This document shows positions 21,942 through 34,900 of a stretch of DNA of 64,000 nucleotides, piece by piece. The DNA lies in contig JAYJMM010000004.1 in assembly GCA_037349105.1 (NCBI GenBank), positions 310,001-374,000 of the forward strand. The letters are read 5' to 3'. Within the stretch, counting starts at the first letter, position 1, and every line of letters starts with the position of its first letter. The stretch comes from Limnomonas spitsbergensis (taxonomy: Eukaryota; Chlorophyta; Chlorophyceae; Chlamydomonadales). The notes under the pieces were generated by a model that ran no database searches, was not told the origin of the DNA, and saw only the letters and a list, made by a program, of their open reading frames with translations. The position numbers and the translations under genes are program-made.

Positions 21942-24900
21942 ATGATACAGTGGACACTCGCAGCTCTTCTGCTGTCTGCCTTGGCTGTCGCTAATGGTTA
22001 GTGACGGGTCATATACAAGCTACAACTCTGACGATGCAATCCATGGTCGTTTGTCGGTTGATAACCTGGATGGTCCACTAGTCCATCCTGTCGAAAAGTG
22101 AAAAGTCACCTGTGCCGCCAATCCTGAGCCAAGAGATCTCTCGTCAGCCGGATCTAATAAACTCCTCGCCTGGCTTACCCTTGCTTGCCCTTGCCTGCAT
22201 CTTGCTTGTAGGGTACGTGTTCGTGCGAACAGCGAAGTGAAGTTGATGGGGTTATGCACCTCCTAGGTTTCTTCGTCGTGAAGTACCGGAGTTCCAGTCT
22301 ATCATGTCATCATTTGTTTGTGGATTGCGTAACGATCTACCAGATTTATAAGCGCACACTCAGAGCACGGGCCGGCCGTAGCATGGCAACCTGAAATCTA
22401 CCGTTCCCTAGCAGACTTGCCATCACATGCAATAGAATTCCCCCAGATGCATAGACCCCCTGCCATTCAACCTCATATTATTGCGACCTTCATTCTTGCT
22501 CAATGACTCCTGAGGCCTCAGGCCTGATATCCTCCTGATGACCTCCTCCTCCCTACCTCATGTTGACACGCAGACAGGGAACCCGATTCCCTTACCATCG
22601 CTGCACAGACTACAACGTGACGTCGCTGCCTTTCGACCTGACCAAACCCGTCGAGAACAATGGCAGCTTCTGCATGACCCTGACCTACAAGGGCCCGGTC
22701 GCCAGCCCCAGCATCTGCTACACTACTATCTCTACCTATGGTGCCACCCGCCTCATCATGGGAGTCAGTGAGTTCAAGCTTGAAATCAATGAGTCCCGCC
22801 AGTCACTAGACAACTTGAGGAAGGGCTGGGCTGCCACCAGTGGGGCGTGGGCCGATTGATACCAGACCTTGCTTCGACAGGCCTGGCTATCTATGGCTGG
22901 TGGCCCTAAAAGCCGGTCTTGCTGCATGCACTGCGCTCTCCCGGCCGTGGGCTGCATGATGTGGCAGAATTGCTGCTTCATCACCTCGAAAAATAAAGGC
23001 ATTGCTAAAAATTCCTCCCCACCTTGCTGTTGTGGTGCTTTTAGGGTTAGTTAAGCCAGGTAGACAAGGTAGTATGTCTGGCAATACCTACATGCATATG
23101 AATATTCTCCTTGAGGCCGTTTCCACCCACTCATTTCAGCCACACCAGTCCCTTCAGTAGTCTAAACATGGTGTCTACGTCTACTCACTGCCCTTTGCAG
23201 ACCAGGCCTGCATATCTGACTTCAATCGCAAGGATGGCCTCTACATCAACGGCGTACTGCACTCCGCCAACGTCGCGTGGCTCACCTACGGCAGCAATGC
23301 CATCATCAAGTCATACAACTTGATGTTGCTGCCTTCCTCCTCCGGCACCGAGTTCTGCTACAAGTCATCCATGCAGAGCTGCACCATGGCGCAGTTTTTT
23401 CAGCCTTGGCCAGGCTCTTACTACTGGCCCACCAACTGGGACGTGGAGACCGACCGCGCACCGATCTGCTGCCCAGTGAATATGCCCCCTCCTCCCTCCC
23501 CTCCACCACCACCCTCGCCTCCTCCTCCCCCCCCCTCCCTTCCCTCCCCCTCCCTCCCCTCTTTCTCCCTCGCCTCCTCCTCCCCCCCCTCCCTCACCTC
23601 CCCCGCCTCCCCCGCCCTCTCCCCCGCCCCCTCGTCCTCCTTCCCCACCCCCTCCCTCTCCTCCTCCCCCTCCCCCTCCTTCTCCCCCACCACCCCTTCC
23701 CCCTTTTCCTCCCCCCCCTCCCCCTCCTCCTCCCCCCCCTCCCCCTCCCCCTCCCCCCCGCCCTCCTCCCCCCAGCTCCCCTTCTCCTCCTCCCCCCAGC
23801 CCTCCCCCTCCCCCTCCCCCTAGCCCTCCCCCTCCCCCACCCCCTCCCAGCTGCACCATCTGTGTTGAGTTCTGCGTACCTCAGGCTGCCACCAATACCA
23901 TCATGCCCCCTTACCCCACATCAGACACCTGCGCCAGGCTAGTCAGTGCCATGGAGATCCAAAGCAACTATCTCGGCGCAGCACTTACTTACCAATGCAC
24001 GACAACTGCGCCTGGCTCCTGCGTCTCTGTCTGCGCTACCGGATCTGCAGAGACAACGACAGTCTGCTCCTCGTTCTTCCCTTCGGTCTCCCTGCCGGTG
24101 AGCTCAGAGCTGCTAATTTCATTCATTCAGACTGCTTTCTGCAGAGAGACAGGCAGTGGGGATATGAAATGATATCATTACTTTTCTGAAGATATGATGA
24201 AGATAGCATAATCTGTTTGTCGGCCACATTTTGCAGAATTGTGGCATGTCATGCACTTCATTGTTTCTTGGCAAATTTAGGTGGATACTTTTCAATGAAC
24301 AATGATGCAGGGCTGGATTGCCCCTGTGCAATCTGACGGGGGGGAAATCTTGCAGAAGCTGCCTGAGAGTGCTGTTGAGATCAGTTGTTGATCATAATTC
24401 GTTTAGATCTGTTTTGTCTGATAGAGCACTCTGAGACCCATTTCATGACTGTCAAACATGAGTGTCCCAATGGCGGAGGCCATACCTACCCTAGGATCCT
24501 AAAGGGACATTAGGCTCTCAATCCACCAGGCCCCCCGTTAGCAATGACCATTTTTGCAATACCTCATCTTTCTCATGCAACAAAATGGTTTTAAATCAGG
24601 ACAGTCTTAACCCTTAACCTACACCTGAACCCTTCCTTCCTCCTCTATCCAGAATCTTCAATCCATCCTTGGCTATGGGCAGTACACTTGTAACACCGCG
24701 GTACATGTGGTGGACACCTGCGGATGCAAGTTTGATGACGCGACAGCCTCTTGCGCAAACTTCTCGCCTCCTCCTCCCCCATCTCCGCCTCCACCCCCTC
24801 CCCCCTCCCCTCCTCCCCCTCCTCCCCCCTCCCCGCCTCCCCCCCCACCTCCTCCTCCTTTCATGGACTTCCCCCACACCTGCTACCCTGGCAACACGGC

Positions 24901-26260
24901 CGCTAACGGCGGAGTCTCCACAGGCATTGGCCAGGCCGGGTTTGCTAACAGGATGGACGCCGTGTCGTTGGGCAATGTCATTACCTTGATCATCTCCCCC
25001 AACCCCACCTGTAACTCCCAGTATGGCTGCTGCTCCGGAGTCTACATGGAGAAAGTCGAGTTCATGCTGAACCGTAAGTAGTAACCACTGTATGTTTGAA
25101 GTGTGTGATGTACTGCAGTATTGAGGTACACTGCAGTAATACGGTACACCACACTCCTTTCACAACGTTTTAAAATATCTGTGAATGCCGATGTGCTGAA
25201 ACCTAGTCCTTAAGCCTGGTGCGTATGCGTGTGTTTGTGACCTAGGACCCGGGACCCTCCCCCATAGAGTGTGACAAGGAGTGTGACCTTGTGGATCCAG
25301 TACCTTACAGCTGATTGCCTTGTCGCCCTCCCGACCATTTCCTCCGCTTGATCATTAAAAAACGATGTTTTCTAAAAGATAAAATAAAGTGGTAAATAAA
25401 TGCCGTGATTTTGCAGCTGATTGTCTCCAGGGGATTGTCGCCGCTTTCTTGTGTCCATTTATAAAAGGAAACTGTGGTTTTGAGACTGCAACTATGAACT
25501 CCTGAAATAAATGCCCTGCCAAATATTGACCTCATGAACCTTGCCTTCCAGCTGACTGCCTTGGTGCCATTGCGTCCATTTCAAACATGAGTTAAATGAC
25601 GTTGTGATTTCGAGACTACTTTTTTAATGCCTTTTGAAATGAATGCACTAATTGGACCTCGTGAATCTTGCCTTGCAGCTGATTGCCGAGGTGCAATCGC
25701 CAGCATCTCTGGCACCACCAAGCAGCCCTCTTACTCAACACAAACCTGGCCTGGAACTCCTCCCACTGGCTACTACGCGGGCCAGATCGTCCTTACTGGC
25801 AAGGTTAGTTTGGGCCGCTGTGATCTCAGTTCTCTCAGATATCAGTGCCGTCGTTGAATCGCAGGTTTGGAGGGCTAATGAGGGCGCAAATGAGGGGCGT
25901 AACGATGGGTGCGACACGATGTGTAAACAAATGGCTGGATGCCATGGAGGGGCGAATGAGGGTGGAAGCCAGTGAGAGGTGCAACTGGGCATTTATAAGG
26001 CGCCGAATGCAACTTAAGGCGCCAACAGGGGGCGGATTGTATCTTCCAAGTCCTTGTTTTCGTCATGTCCTCCTTTCGTTCAGGTGACTGGCCTGTACGA
26101 CGGCAACAGCCAGGTAACCTTTGTTACCCTGACCCTGGACCCTGCCAACGAGAGCTGCAACACTGCCGAGAAGTTCTTCCTTAACGGGGTGTTCTGGTAC
26201 GCTGGGTTTGGCAGCAACCCGCCAATGTCTAACACTAATGGATGCTGCGGCACCGGCTAA
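21942..26260 (+). CDS. Pherophorin-type extracellular matrix glycoprotein, with an apparent one-base frameshift
   Basis: Pherophorins are secreted hydroxyproline-rich glycoproteins of the volvocalean cell wall or matrix. ATG 21942 opens a signal-peptide exon (MIQWTLAALLLSALAVAN, to 21996). Later exons are 22574/22578-22767, 23201-24097, 24653-25073, 25679-25803 and 26084-26260 (TAA). Domain one has the hallmark FPYHRCTDYN start and paired cysteines up to ICCPV. A proline/serine block (about 23480-23848) leads to the cysteine-rich CTICVEFCVP domain. A second (SPPPPP)n block (24768-24861) leads to a last pherophorin domain with YGCCSGVYMEKVEF and DCRGAIASI, ending NGCCGTG. Junctions from exon 2 onward are in phase, except for a frame change in the first proline block at the nine-C run 23527-23535. 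The exon 1 to exon 2 junction does not fit canonical phase, so the 5' model is unsettled. The protein would be about 620 residues. Confidence 0.88.
25300..25600 (+). repeat. Three decoy copies of a pherophorin exon start with acceptor
   Basis: The acceptor and first codons of exon 25679 (GCAGCTGATTGCCGAGGTGC) recur at about 25306, 25414 and 25549 in the preceding intron, 106-137 bases apart. Each would encode an ADCL-type start. The closest copy even reads DCLGAIASISN before a stop. They are decayed tandem duplicates of the exon 5' end. Confidence 0.8.
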
Positions 26261-27179
26261 AGAGAAGAAAGATATTGGAATGCTCTATTGTTGAAGATAC
26301 CGTTGCTAGTGGTTGGTACTCGCATCTTGACCGTGTGTAGGTATTCGGATCTGGAAGCTTCTAGCTGCTGGATTTGTCGGTACTTCGCTATTTGATTTTT
26401 GAAATATTTTGCTGTCTTGACCTGACGGACTAGCTGTTTGCCCTGAAAAACGGGCTGCTGAACCTGCACTAGGGATTACACAAGGGGGGTAAGATTGGGA
26501 ATATAGCCATAAATAAGTATCAGCCTTGCCCATCCACCGCTTGCCTCGATTAGTAATGCACCCGGTTGGTAAGTTTTCCCATCTGTATGTTGGACTCGAA
26601 TCATCCACTTGGTTCGTTGGCCTCCTCCTCAATTTTGAGTCATGATGCTGGACGGAATGTTAGGTATGCAATTCCCAGGGGCGGCAGTAAAAAATTAGCG
26701 AGGGCGAGCTTTGCTTAGACCAGGGGTTAGACCTTCCTCAACACAAATCCTGAGCTTTTATGGGAGATTTTTGATGAAGCCTGATCAAGTTCATTTCGCT
26801 GCTTCAGCCTTGTTGATTTTGCCGGCGGAAGTTGGTTTTTGAACTATGAAGGAGCGCACGTTCATTGATTTCCCCTGCGGATATTTCCGCATCAAACTCA
26901 ACGATTGTTGGCGAGATATTCCAGAACCCGCTTCAATTAGGTCCTAGGTTAAGTACTTCAGCCTTTGCTTTTGCTTGAGTTTTTCTTAATTAAAACGGCA
27001 ATTAGTTGTGTGAGTGTGTACCAGCAGGGCATCACAAAGGGGTCTTCTCGTGTACCAGTGAGATTGGGTTCAAAATATCGCTTTGTCATCGACCCTCAAA
27101 ATGTTCCAGCAATCATCTGTGTAAAGCTTTTGCTCAACAGAACGTGATGTCGCCTCGAAATGGCTTGACTTGATAAATA
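26261..27179. other. Spacer after the pherophorin gene, nothing recognised
   Basis: AT-rich sequence contains the presumed pherophorin 3' UTR. No frames or repeats that I can assign lie before the retroelement fragment. Confidence 0.5.
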
Positions 27180-27910
27180 TTACGCCCAATGATATAACAC
27201 CTCTGGGCCATGCAGAAATGAAGCTCGGCCACGTCGGCAAACAAGAAGACAGCTAGGAAAGTCAAGGGAGAAGGCATAAGAGGAAAGAAAGGATAGTAAG
27301 TTCACCCACCAAACAAAAAGAACACACAGGTCGGGCAAACCGCTTCCCCTGCCCCTGAAGAGACTAGCCCTCAAAGGTTCAACTAGTAGTACAAAATTGA
27401 GGGCCTCCCACCCCTGCCTGAAGGCTCGATGTCCTGTCTGGTTGGTGGGAAAAGGAGCAAAGGCTAGAGGGAAAACAGAGAGGCGCACAAAGGGCGAAGA
27501 AAACACCCCTCCAAAAAACGGAAAGGCAGACCTAAGGATCCCTGCCTCTGAAAGCAAGAGAGAGACAAAAAGGAAAGAGCCAGTCCCCAGGGAGGCAAAA
27601 ACAAGACAGCAGACTAGCCCTCAACAAAAGCCAGAGCCTCCCACCCATGCCTGCCCTGGTACAACTGCTGAAAGTCCGTGGCGCCCTCCGTAGGGCCTGC
27701 CTCTCGCCCTCAGCCTCTCTTTTACGCTAGGGCATTGAAAGCACACATGCAGCGCATCCTCCACATGTTGGCCGTGTCCCTCAGCCCAGCACCGTTGGCA
27801 GCAGCGCGTGTCACGCTGCTGATCGCTGCGCCGTCCTCTATTATCAGCTGTGCTAGCCGCTCTGAGTCGCAGCCGCAGTCGCAAGTTAGTGCACACACGA
27901 GACATGTGCT
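27180..27910 (-). mobile_element. Reversed, truncated LINE-type 3' fragment
   Basis: On the minus strand, the segment encoding the cysteine motif HVCFQCPSVKERL, then QAWVGGSGF, and the pyrimidine-rich 3' region match the copies at 12.0 and 44.3 kb. It ends with the CACCTCTGGGCC block (plus strand near 27200). Frames are broken, so this is a dead copy. Confidence 0.7.
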
Positions 27911-28054
27911 GTCAACTGTCCGGAATGCACACAACTTATTTCAGCCAGGTGGCCGGTCAGGTGTGGTAAGTTTCAGCCCTGAGTTTCAGAGTCAGTAACT
28001 AGGGAGATCACTGATCAGTCAACGAGTGCAGACAGCACTGTTTATTATTACGAT

Positions 28055-28325
28055 CACGAATCCATGTTACGCAGGCTACGGTGCAATCTTTGGCCGGTGG
28101 CCAAATCAACAGGTTTTGTGTACTAGCCCCTCTCAGCCAGTGCTATTTTCCCGGCTACAAGTCTACCTTTGGCAGGCCACCCTGCAGCCGCGAAAGGTCC
28201 TCGGGATTGGGACCAAACCTGGGCCGGCCTACGACTGGTAGCCAAAGCAGCATGGCTGGCCATAAATGGGGCGCCTGGCCAGAGGCCGGACTGTAGCTGA
28301 CATGTAGCTTTATAACGAAAAAACA
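28055..28325 (-). mobile_element. Copy of the dispersed GC-rich element, reverse orientation
   Basis: It reads GGGCCGGCCTACGACTGGTA and finishes GGACTGTAGCTGACATGTAG, the reverse complement of the CAGCTACA...CCGGCC start of the plus-oriented copies. Self-complementary CCGG/GGCC blocks are typical of the family. Confidence 0.6.
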
Positions 28326-28591
28326 CTCCTCCCAGCTTAGGCTGTGATGTACCAGATTTGTAGCTATGGCGCCCTGAATTGTATCTGAGCATGTGGTGTG
28401 CATTAAGCCAGGTATAATCCGTCAGGCCAACTGCATTTATTTCGTGTAGCCACAGCGGTGCCCTGACAGAACCCACCAATACCGTAGGCTGTCGGCCGTG
28501 AAGGGAAGTGGGTGGAGCAGAGCTTGCTGAAACAGCTCCCGACAGAATAATGAACAACCTATCTTGATTCTTCAAATCACGGAGATATATA

Positions 28592-29161
28592 TGTAAAAGC
28601 TGTGCCTTTGGCGCAGCCCCCGAGTGACGTGGTTGGGCTTGTGCTTTATGAACCGTGGCTGTATCGTAAGAGCCATGAGGTTGAGGTACGAAATGTGATT
28701 TGGACTGCTGGCACATAGGGATGCGGCCTGGTTGAAGTTAGGTGGCTACCTGATGAAGGGCATGGGTAGTGGCTTTGGCTGCTCTCTGTGGTTTGATGCG
28801 GAGAGTGAAAGCACGGTGCCGTTAGTGGGACATCTGTAAATCACAGCAAGGCAAAGTAGCGGGGCAGCAAGTGTGGACTGTTGGATTGCAGAGCACACTT
28901 TTTGGAAGTCATAGATGTCAGGGTTTTGAGGTTGGGCGGCCGGTCTCACACCTTGCAAAGTCCTAGCAAGTCCAGGCACAAGTCCCATGCATCAAATGTG
29001 ATGCCCCGTTAGACTGTAAAAGCTTCACTTCACAGCAAAAGAAAATATGTACGGTAGTAACAAACTTGGCAACTGCTGCCAGGACACACAGCCTAGGACA
29101 CCTCATCAGTTTGCAGGGCACACGCGTCACTCGGGGGCTGCGCCAAAGGCACAGCTTTACA
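28592..29161. repeat. 37/38-bp inverted repeat, arms 0.5 kb apart
   Basis: Left arm 28592-28629 (starting TGTAAAAGCTGTGCCTTTGG) and right arm 29125-29161 (ending GCCAAAGGCACAGCTTTACA) are reverse complements apart from one extra A. The flanks do not match. Confidence 0.8.
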
Positions 29162-31599
29162 AATGTATTGCATGTATGGCGTGTACATGTGGACCGGTAT
29201 GGGCACAAAACAAAGTGGGATGCTTTCATATGCGGGACTTGTTGCGTGCGCTTGCTGCATGTTTTCTGTAAGGTGCATTGCATGCTGCGGCACTGTGCTT
29301 GCCTGAGTCCCTCAGCTAGGATTCCTGGTTTGTCCACCAGCCGTGCATGGCACCTGTCACTTTGTCAAAAACATGTCATCGCATCAACTTCATTTGCTAT
29401 ATGTGCAAGCTGGGTGCCAGAAGTGATACTGTGCACACAGCAACAATCTGATTGCACACCGAACAGTCGAACACAGCAGCTGACGCAGTCCTGAGCAGCA
29501 GGTCCCAAGCCTCAATCATAACAGACAAAAGTGCCGATCTGTTAACCTGTGAGTGTGCCTATCTGTTTCTTGTTAAGGTGCTACAGTTGTGGCGAGTCTG
29601 GATGACAGATTTGGTGCATGGCACTGGGCGCTCTGTCGAAAGGTCGTCGCACTTCATTCACGGGAAACAGAAGCAGGCATGCAAGTCTGCCAACACCGCC
29701 AAACCTAACGTATAAAACGAGTTTGCGCCTAAAGCAAAGCTGCGCGATAGTCCCTACGATGGTCTTTCACATGTTCTGCAGTGTCAACTGTCATCCTGCA
29801 AGTTCGAAAACTAATCAGCCGCTGGCTGCAGCGATACGGATCAACGCGAGCAAACCTATCATCACGCCTAACCTGTTGAAAGAGTTTGCGCTTAAAGCAG
29901 CACACCGCGAGTGCACAACACGTACTGTGCAGTATGGACTTTCGGTGAAGAAAATCCAAAACCAACGTGACCGAGGCCGTGGCTGCCCCGCCACGAACAT
30001 ATAAATTGCTAACAGACATGCAAATGACTTTGCGCCCAATACGAAGCAACGCGATGGCCTGTTTCTGAAATCGGCGCCACTTTTCACCACAAACCCCTGC
30101 AAATAGCATGCCCAAGAAAGTACGGCTCGTTCGATCCACTCCGCGCACCTCCGTTGCAGTGCACTGCCATAAGGTAGGGAAGCACGAGATACGCCATCTG
30201 AACAAAAAATGACTCGAAACACTGGGGCGACCGCGAAGAACGAGCCTTCCACATTGTCAGACATTTTGGCGGTTGGTAACCGATGTCCCTGTGAAACCAA
30301 CTGAAAACCCAAACCCTATCCCTTTTCGTTCCTTTCCTCGTATAATCACGCGCGGCCATGGACTCAGCGTCAGCCACCCCAGTACCCATGGCCACAGATG
30401 TGCCCTGTCGGATGCCCATAGTGGCAAAGACCACCAGCACAGGCCCCGCCAACCGCTTTGGCAGCAGGATCCTGCCTGGTTCAAACCACGGCGGTCAAAC
30501 ATCCACAATAAAACTCGGCTGCTCTCACAAAAACTTTGCTGAAATGTTTGCAACTGCTGTCGGGTCTCCAATATGTGCTCCAAACGCTTGAAAAGTTAAA
30601 ATCACTGCTAACCAGGCAGAGGACTGTCCGTGGACCTGCTGCGCGGTCCCTAGGCCTCAAACGCGCATGGAGGCTGGTCAGGCTATGATACCGTACTGAT
30701 GGGCATTCAGGAGTCTGTAGGTGCCCTCATTACATGTATGCTGTTTCACTTGACTTCGACAAACCACGCACGCAACACAAAATTACAGAAGAAGCACCAA
30801 ACAGGGAAAGGAACAATCGAGAGCGATGGGAAATGTCAAGTTAGGAGGGTACTCCCAACAGGGTGCTGTAAATTTAAACTGTCACTTGCAAATTAACAAG
30901 ATCAGTTACGGAGGCTCTGCCCTTCCAGCCAGTGTACTGGTAGAGCGCTGAATCACTTCACAAGCAACGCTCAAAGAAGTAAGTTTCAGGAGATAACGCT
31001 TTTTGTATGTAAAGAGAACCAGGCAGTTCCTAAGTACCAGTAGTCTCGCCGGTAGTTATTCTATGTGCAACCATTCCCAACCTGGCAACACCAAAACAGA
31101 AAAACAGACACTTCAAAAACAGAAAATAAACATTCAACACACCAATACGTGTGGTGCAGTCAAACGTCTTGACGCAAACGCAAACCGCTGGGCCGCACAA
31201 GCTCAAGCATGGACGATAATAGACTTCACGTATTGCGCATAATGACGTCTATTGCAAGGCCTCAAAAGGCTACAAAAGAGAAAGTCAAAAGTCACACGTC
31301 ACACAAAACGTGACAAGAAAAATGTAAGGCACTAGAAATTATGTGGGCCAAAGATCATGTGCCCAACACAGCAGCAACATGCATTCCCTGCCAAGCAGCA
31401 ACAAATCACCGACCATCGTCACCTTCAACCCTCATCGACATGGTCATCCAATGACGATAGAGCCAACCAGACATAGCTATCAGCAAGAAGAGATAAGGGA
31501 AGCAGTTTTCGTTGCCTGCCCCTGCTGACTTATATGAACAGTACATAAAAAGCGATGCAAACAAGACCAAAATGCCTTAGCGAGCATGCCCGGGAGGCG

Positions 31600-31985
31600 T
31601 ATGCATGGAAGAATGCATGCATGACTAGATTCTGGAAATCATGCCAGGCATTGAGGAAGAAGTCCCCGATAGAGACCGCATGGGGGACAGCTTGCCAGGA
31701 AAATGCCCATGAGTCAGTGTGGGGGAATGCATGCATGAGGCGTGGGAGAAAGCATGCATGTTGCATGGGTAAGTGCATGCCCCCATTGGAGAATGCGTGG
31801 GAGATCACATCCATGACGCGTTATGGCTCTGCTGTGATGCACACCCAAAGCAGCCTCTTAAACCGAGGCACGCTAGCAGGGGGAAACAGCGCTGAGCATG
31901 CACAGGAGTAGTCTGCATGGGTGAATGCATGCCTTTCGCGTGGGCGTGCATGGGAGATCGCATGTCTGCGTTCTGGCTCTGTCGC
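31600..31985 (+). repeat. GCATGC-rich tandem duplicated DNA
   Basis: Two related blocks contain GGGAGATC-CAT and TTCTGGCTCTG or TTATGGCTCTG followed by a GCAC end (31797-31842 and 31949-31992), surrounded by many GCATGC/ATGCATGC words. It lies directly 3' of the lectin-CAP gene and may include its 3' UTR. Confidence 0.5.
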
Positions 31986-31998
31986 AACGCACAGTCTC

Positions 31999-34900
31999 TC
32001 AGATCGGAAGCACGTTGGTGACGAAATTAGCGCCTCCATTCCCCATATCATTTCCAAACGTTGCATAATTACACACGACGTAGGTGTTGAACCATGGGAT
32101 GCAGTAGTTATTTGCAATGGCGCAGCCCAGCTTGGTGGTCGACACCCACACCAGCTGCGTGAAATGACCCACAGCTCCAAAGTGGGCCCTGTTATCTAGC
32201 CAGGGGCTGTCGCTGAAGTTGTAAATTGACACCTCGTCATACCTGCGCAGCGCAATGAAAGCGGGGTGGCAGGTTGGGTGTCCCACCCCATTCATTTTAG
32301 TGTGCTTCAGCTACACTTCAGTCATATCACCGCCTATGACCAAGGGGAGTTCATGCCGTAGGGGGTAGGCGGCTGCTGGTGGTCTCGAAGCCTTAAGAAG
32401 AGACACTGATTATGAACGTAACGGTATACGGCATTTCAAATGTCGTATTCCACAAGACACGCTCAGGCGTGTTCTTTCTTTCTTTCTTTCTTTCTAACAA
32501 GCATTGACCGCAGAGCAGCCATTTTTACTGTTCAGAGTAGAGCGTTAAGAGTGAAACCCTGAAGCCTTTAACCTGAATTTATCAGTGTTTCCTTTTCGTG
32601 CTGCAGCTACCTGTCAGCTACACCTCGGCCTCGGCCAGAGGCCCCAGTTGTGGCTAGCTGTGCTGTTTGGGCTGCCGGCCGCCAGCTGGTCAAGTTTTCC
32701 CCCCAATCGGGCCGAAGGCGGCCGCTGGGCGGCCCGCTGAAGTTGGCCTTGCAGCCGAACAAATTACCACTGCAACTTAGTAACATACCAGGTATTGACC
32801 ACTGAGAAGACGTCATGCCTGTTTAAGGTTCAGGGTTATGGACTACACACTTACCCCTTCAGCTGACAGCCTGTTTAGGTTTTAGGGTCGAGGGCTACAC
32901 ACTTGCCCCTTCAGCTGACAGCCTGTTTAGGGTTCAGGGTTATGGGCTACACTCTTATCCGTAAGGGGAACACAATTACCCCTCAAGCTGACAGCCTCAA
33001 CCCCAAACCTAGTAACTTACCAGGCATTGCCCGCTGGGCATAGCTGTCTCGTGTTTAGGGTTAGGAGTTCCTAACTGGCCCCTCAAGCCGGAAGCTTCAA
33101 ACCTGAGCCTAGTGACTTACCACATATTGACCGCTGTGCAGACGTCGTAGCTGTCGTCTGGGATCCAGTTACCACCATAGAAAAGGTTCTCGCCTAGACC
33201 CCGAGCGCCGCTGTGTGCAAACGTACAGTTGCTGGCCAAATGATCGGCCCAGCTCTGCGCTGTCGCTGCTAGGCTAGGGTCCCAAGTCAGCGGCGGCGCG
33301 TGGTGAAGCGCGCGCTTGGCGTTTGTGAGGCACAGCCCAAAGTCATTGCATCCGCATTCGACGGGCCCTACGCTCAGGGACACATTGCAGGCACATGCAG
33401 TCAATATATGGAAGGTTACAAAACCCTAAACCCTAAACCTTAAACCCTACACCCTACACCCTTAACCCAGGCAGTCAGCTCGGGGTGCAGCATGTGCTTG
33501 GCACTTGTGAGGCAAAAGGTTGCATGCAGTCACCGCATTCGCAGTTGATGGGCCCTGCTGCAGGGATGTTGAAGAGGCACGGGCAGTCGGTGATGAGGCC
33601 CTAGTAACCGCATATAGCTTGTCTGCATCACCCCACGGCTGACAGCATTTGTTTTTCTGTGGTCTTCTATGTTTCCCCTAAGCTCTCTCCTCTATTTCCC
33701 TCTAATTTCTCTGTTCACTTCTCTGTTTTCTGCTATGCCACCTATGCTCAGTAATGGTTCAGCAACAGGTAGTGGCCTGCCATATATGAGGCTCCCGTAC
33801 AGAAGCCTCATGCATTGCCCGCTATGCTGCTTGGGCCACCAGCCACTATTCTGTCCAGGTTCGGTTTCTGCGGGCTCTTCAAGGTTGAGGGTCGGCTCGC
33901 TGAAGATGGCCGCATAGCATAAAAACGACACACAGACGGCTGCTGATCGGTGGAACATTTGGGACATCAGAGACAGAGGCCCAAGCTTGCATGAGTGGCT
34001 GCGCTGAGCACCTGGATAGCCATGGGCTGGTGTCCACCCACAAGTCCTCCCAATCTTTAAAATCAAACCTAGACCCTAGACCCTTAACTGCTCTCCCCCC
34101 CCCCAACACGTTATAGCATTTTCTAGAATGAAACTTGCTGGTTACTGAAAACAAAATTAAAACGTAGCTTCTTGCCACTAAGGCTTCTTGCCACTAAGGC
34201 TTCTAGCCACTAAGGCTTCTGTGCCTTGCGCAGTTTCGTTTTTGCTCACCAGGTGTTTGCGGGTATCCCGGGGTAGGTGGCGAAGGTGGGGGTGGAGGTC
34301 CAGGGTCAGGAACGAGACCTGCAGGGTGGCAAAGCAGTCGAGATACGGAGGTTACAATCCAATTCATCAAGGCAGGAATAAGAGGCAGTGCCAGACCCTG
34401 CTCTTCAAATATTTTGAGCACCGGAAATCACTTCACCACGGAGGTGGTGTTCCTCATCTTCCCGCGTTCACCCACCTATTTCCCCTTGTTTACCCATCTT
34501 GCATTTCCTCTTTTACCCACCTATCTTCCCCCTTTTATCCATCTTGTATCAAACGATTTACTCTAGTACCCACCTATCTCCCCTTGTTTTACCATCTTGT
34601 ATTCCCTCCTTTACCCACCCATCTTCCCCCTTCTACCCATCTTGTATTAAATGATTCCCTTCTTTCCCCACCTATCTTCCTTAAACGACCAAATGTCCCA
34701 GTTGCCCACATTGCCCCTTTGTTGACATCGTACATGACGAGGTTGCCATCATCCTGCACATACGTGAATGCATGAAGAAATAAAACAAAACAGCTCATGG
34801 GCATGGATTAAGGTTGCCATCATCTTGCACATGGGCAAATGAATACAAATATGAAATGGAAGAATCGCCCCTTTGTTGACATTTACGTGACGTGGCTCCC

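Larger units (their letters stand above)
28326..31998. other. Gene-poor spacer
   Basis: No frame has recognisable similarity or consistent splice phases. It contains an inverted repeat (28592-29161), a short diverged direct repeat around GTTTGCGC...AAAGCA near 29720 and 29890, and GCATGC-rich duplicated DNA at 31600-31980. Confidence 0.5.

Noticed and set aside
23306..23942. Overlapping glycine-rich minus-strand and leucine/proline-rich plus-strand frames
   Set aside because: Shadow frames of the pherophorin proline block.
29729..30452. Minus-strand frames of 120-165 codons
   Set aside because: No domain, signal or splice consistency; composition like surrounding spacer.
30358..30591. 77-codon plus-strand frame (ATPVPMATDVPCRMPIVAK)
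   Set aside because: Somewhat codon-like, but no recognised family, no splice partner and no copy; not enough to call a gene.
33418..33472. Chromosome end
   Set aside because: The CCCTAAA run is about 50 bases, degenerate and internal to an intron.
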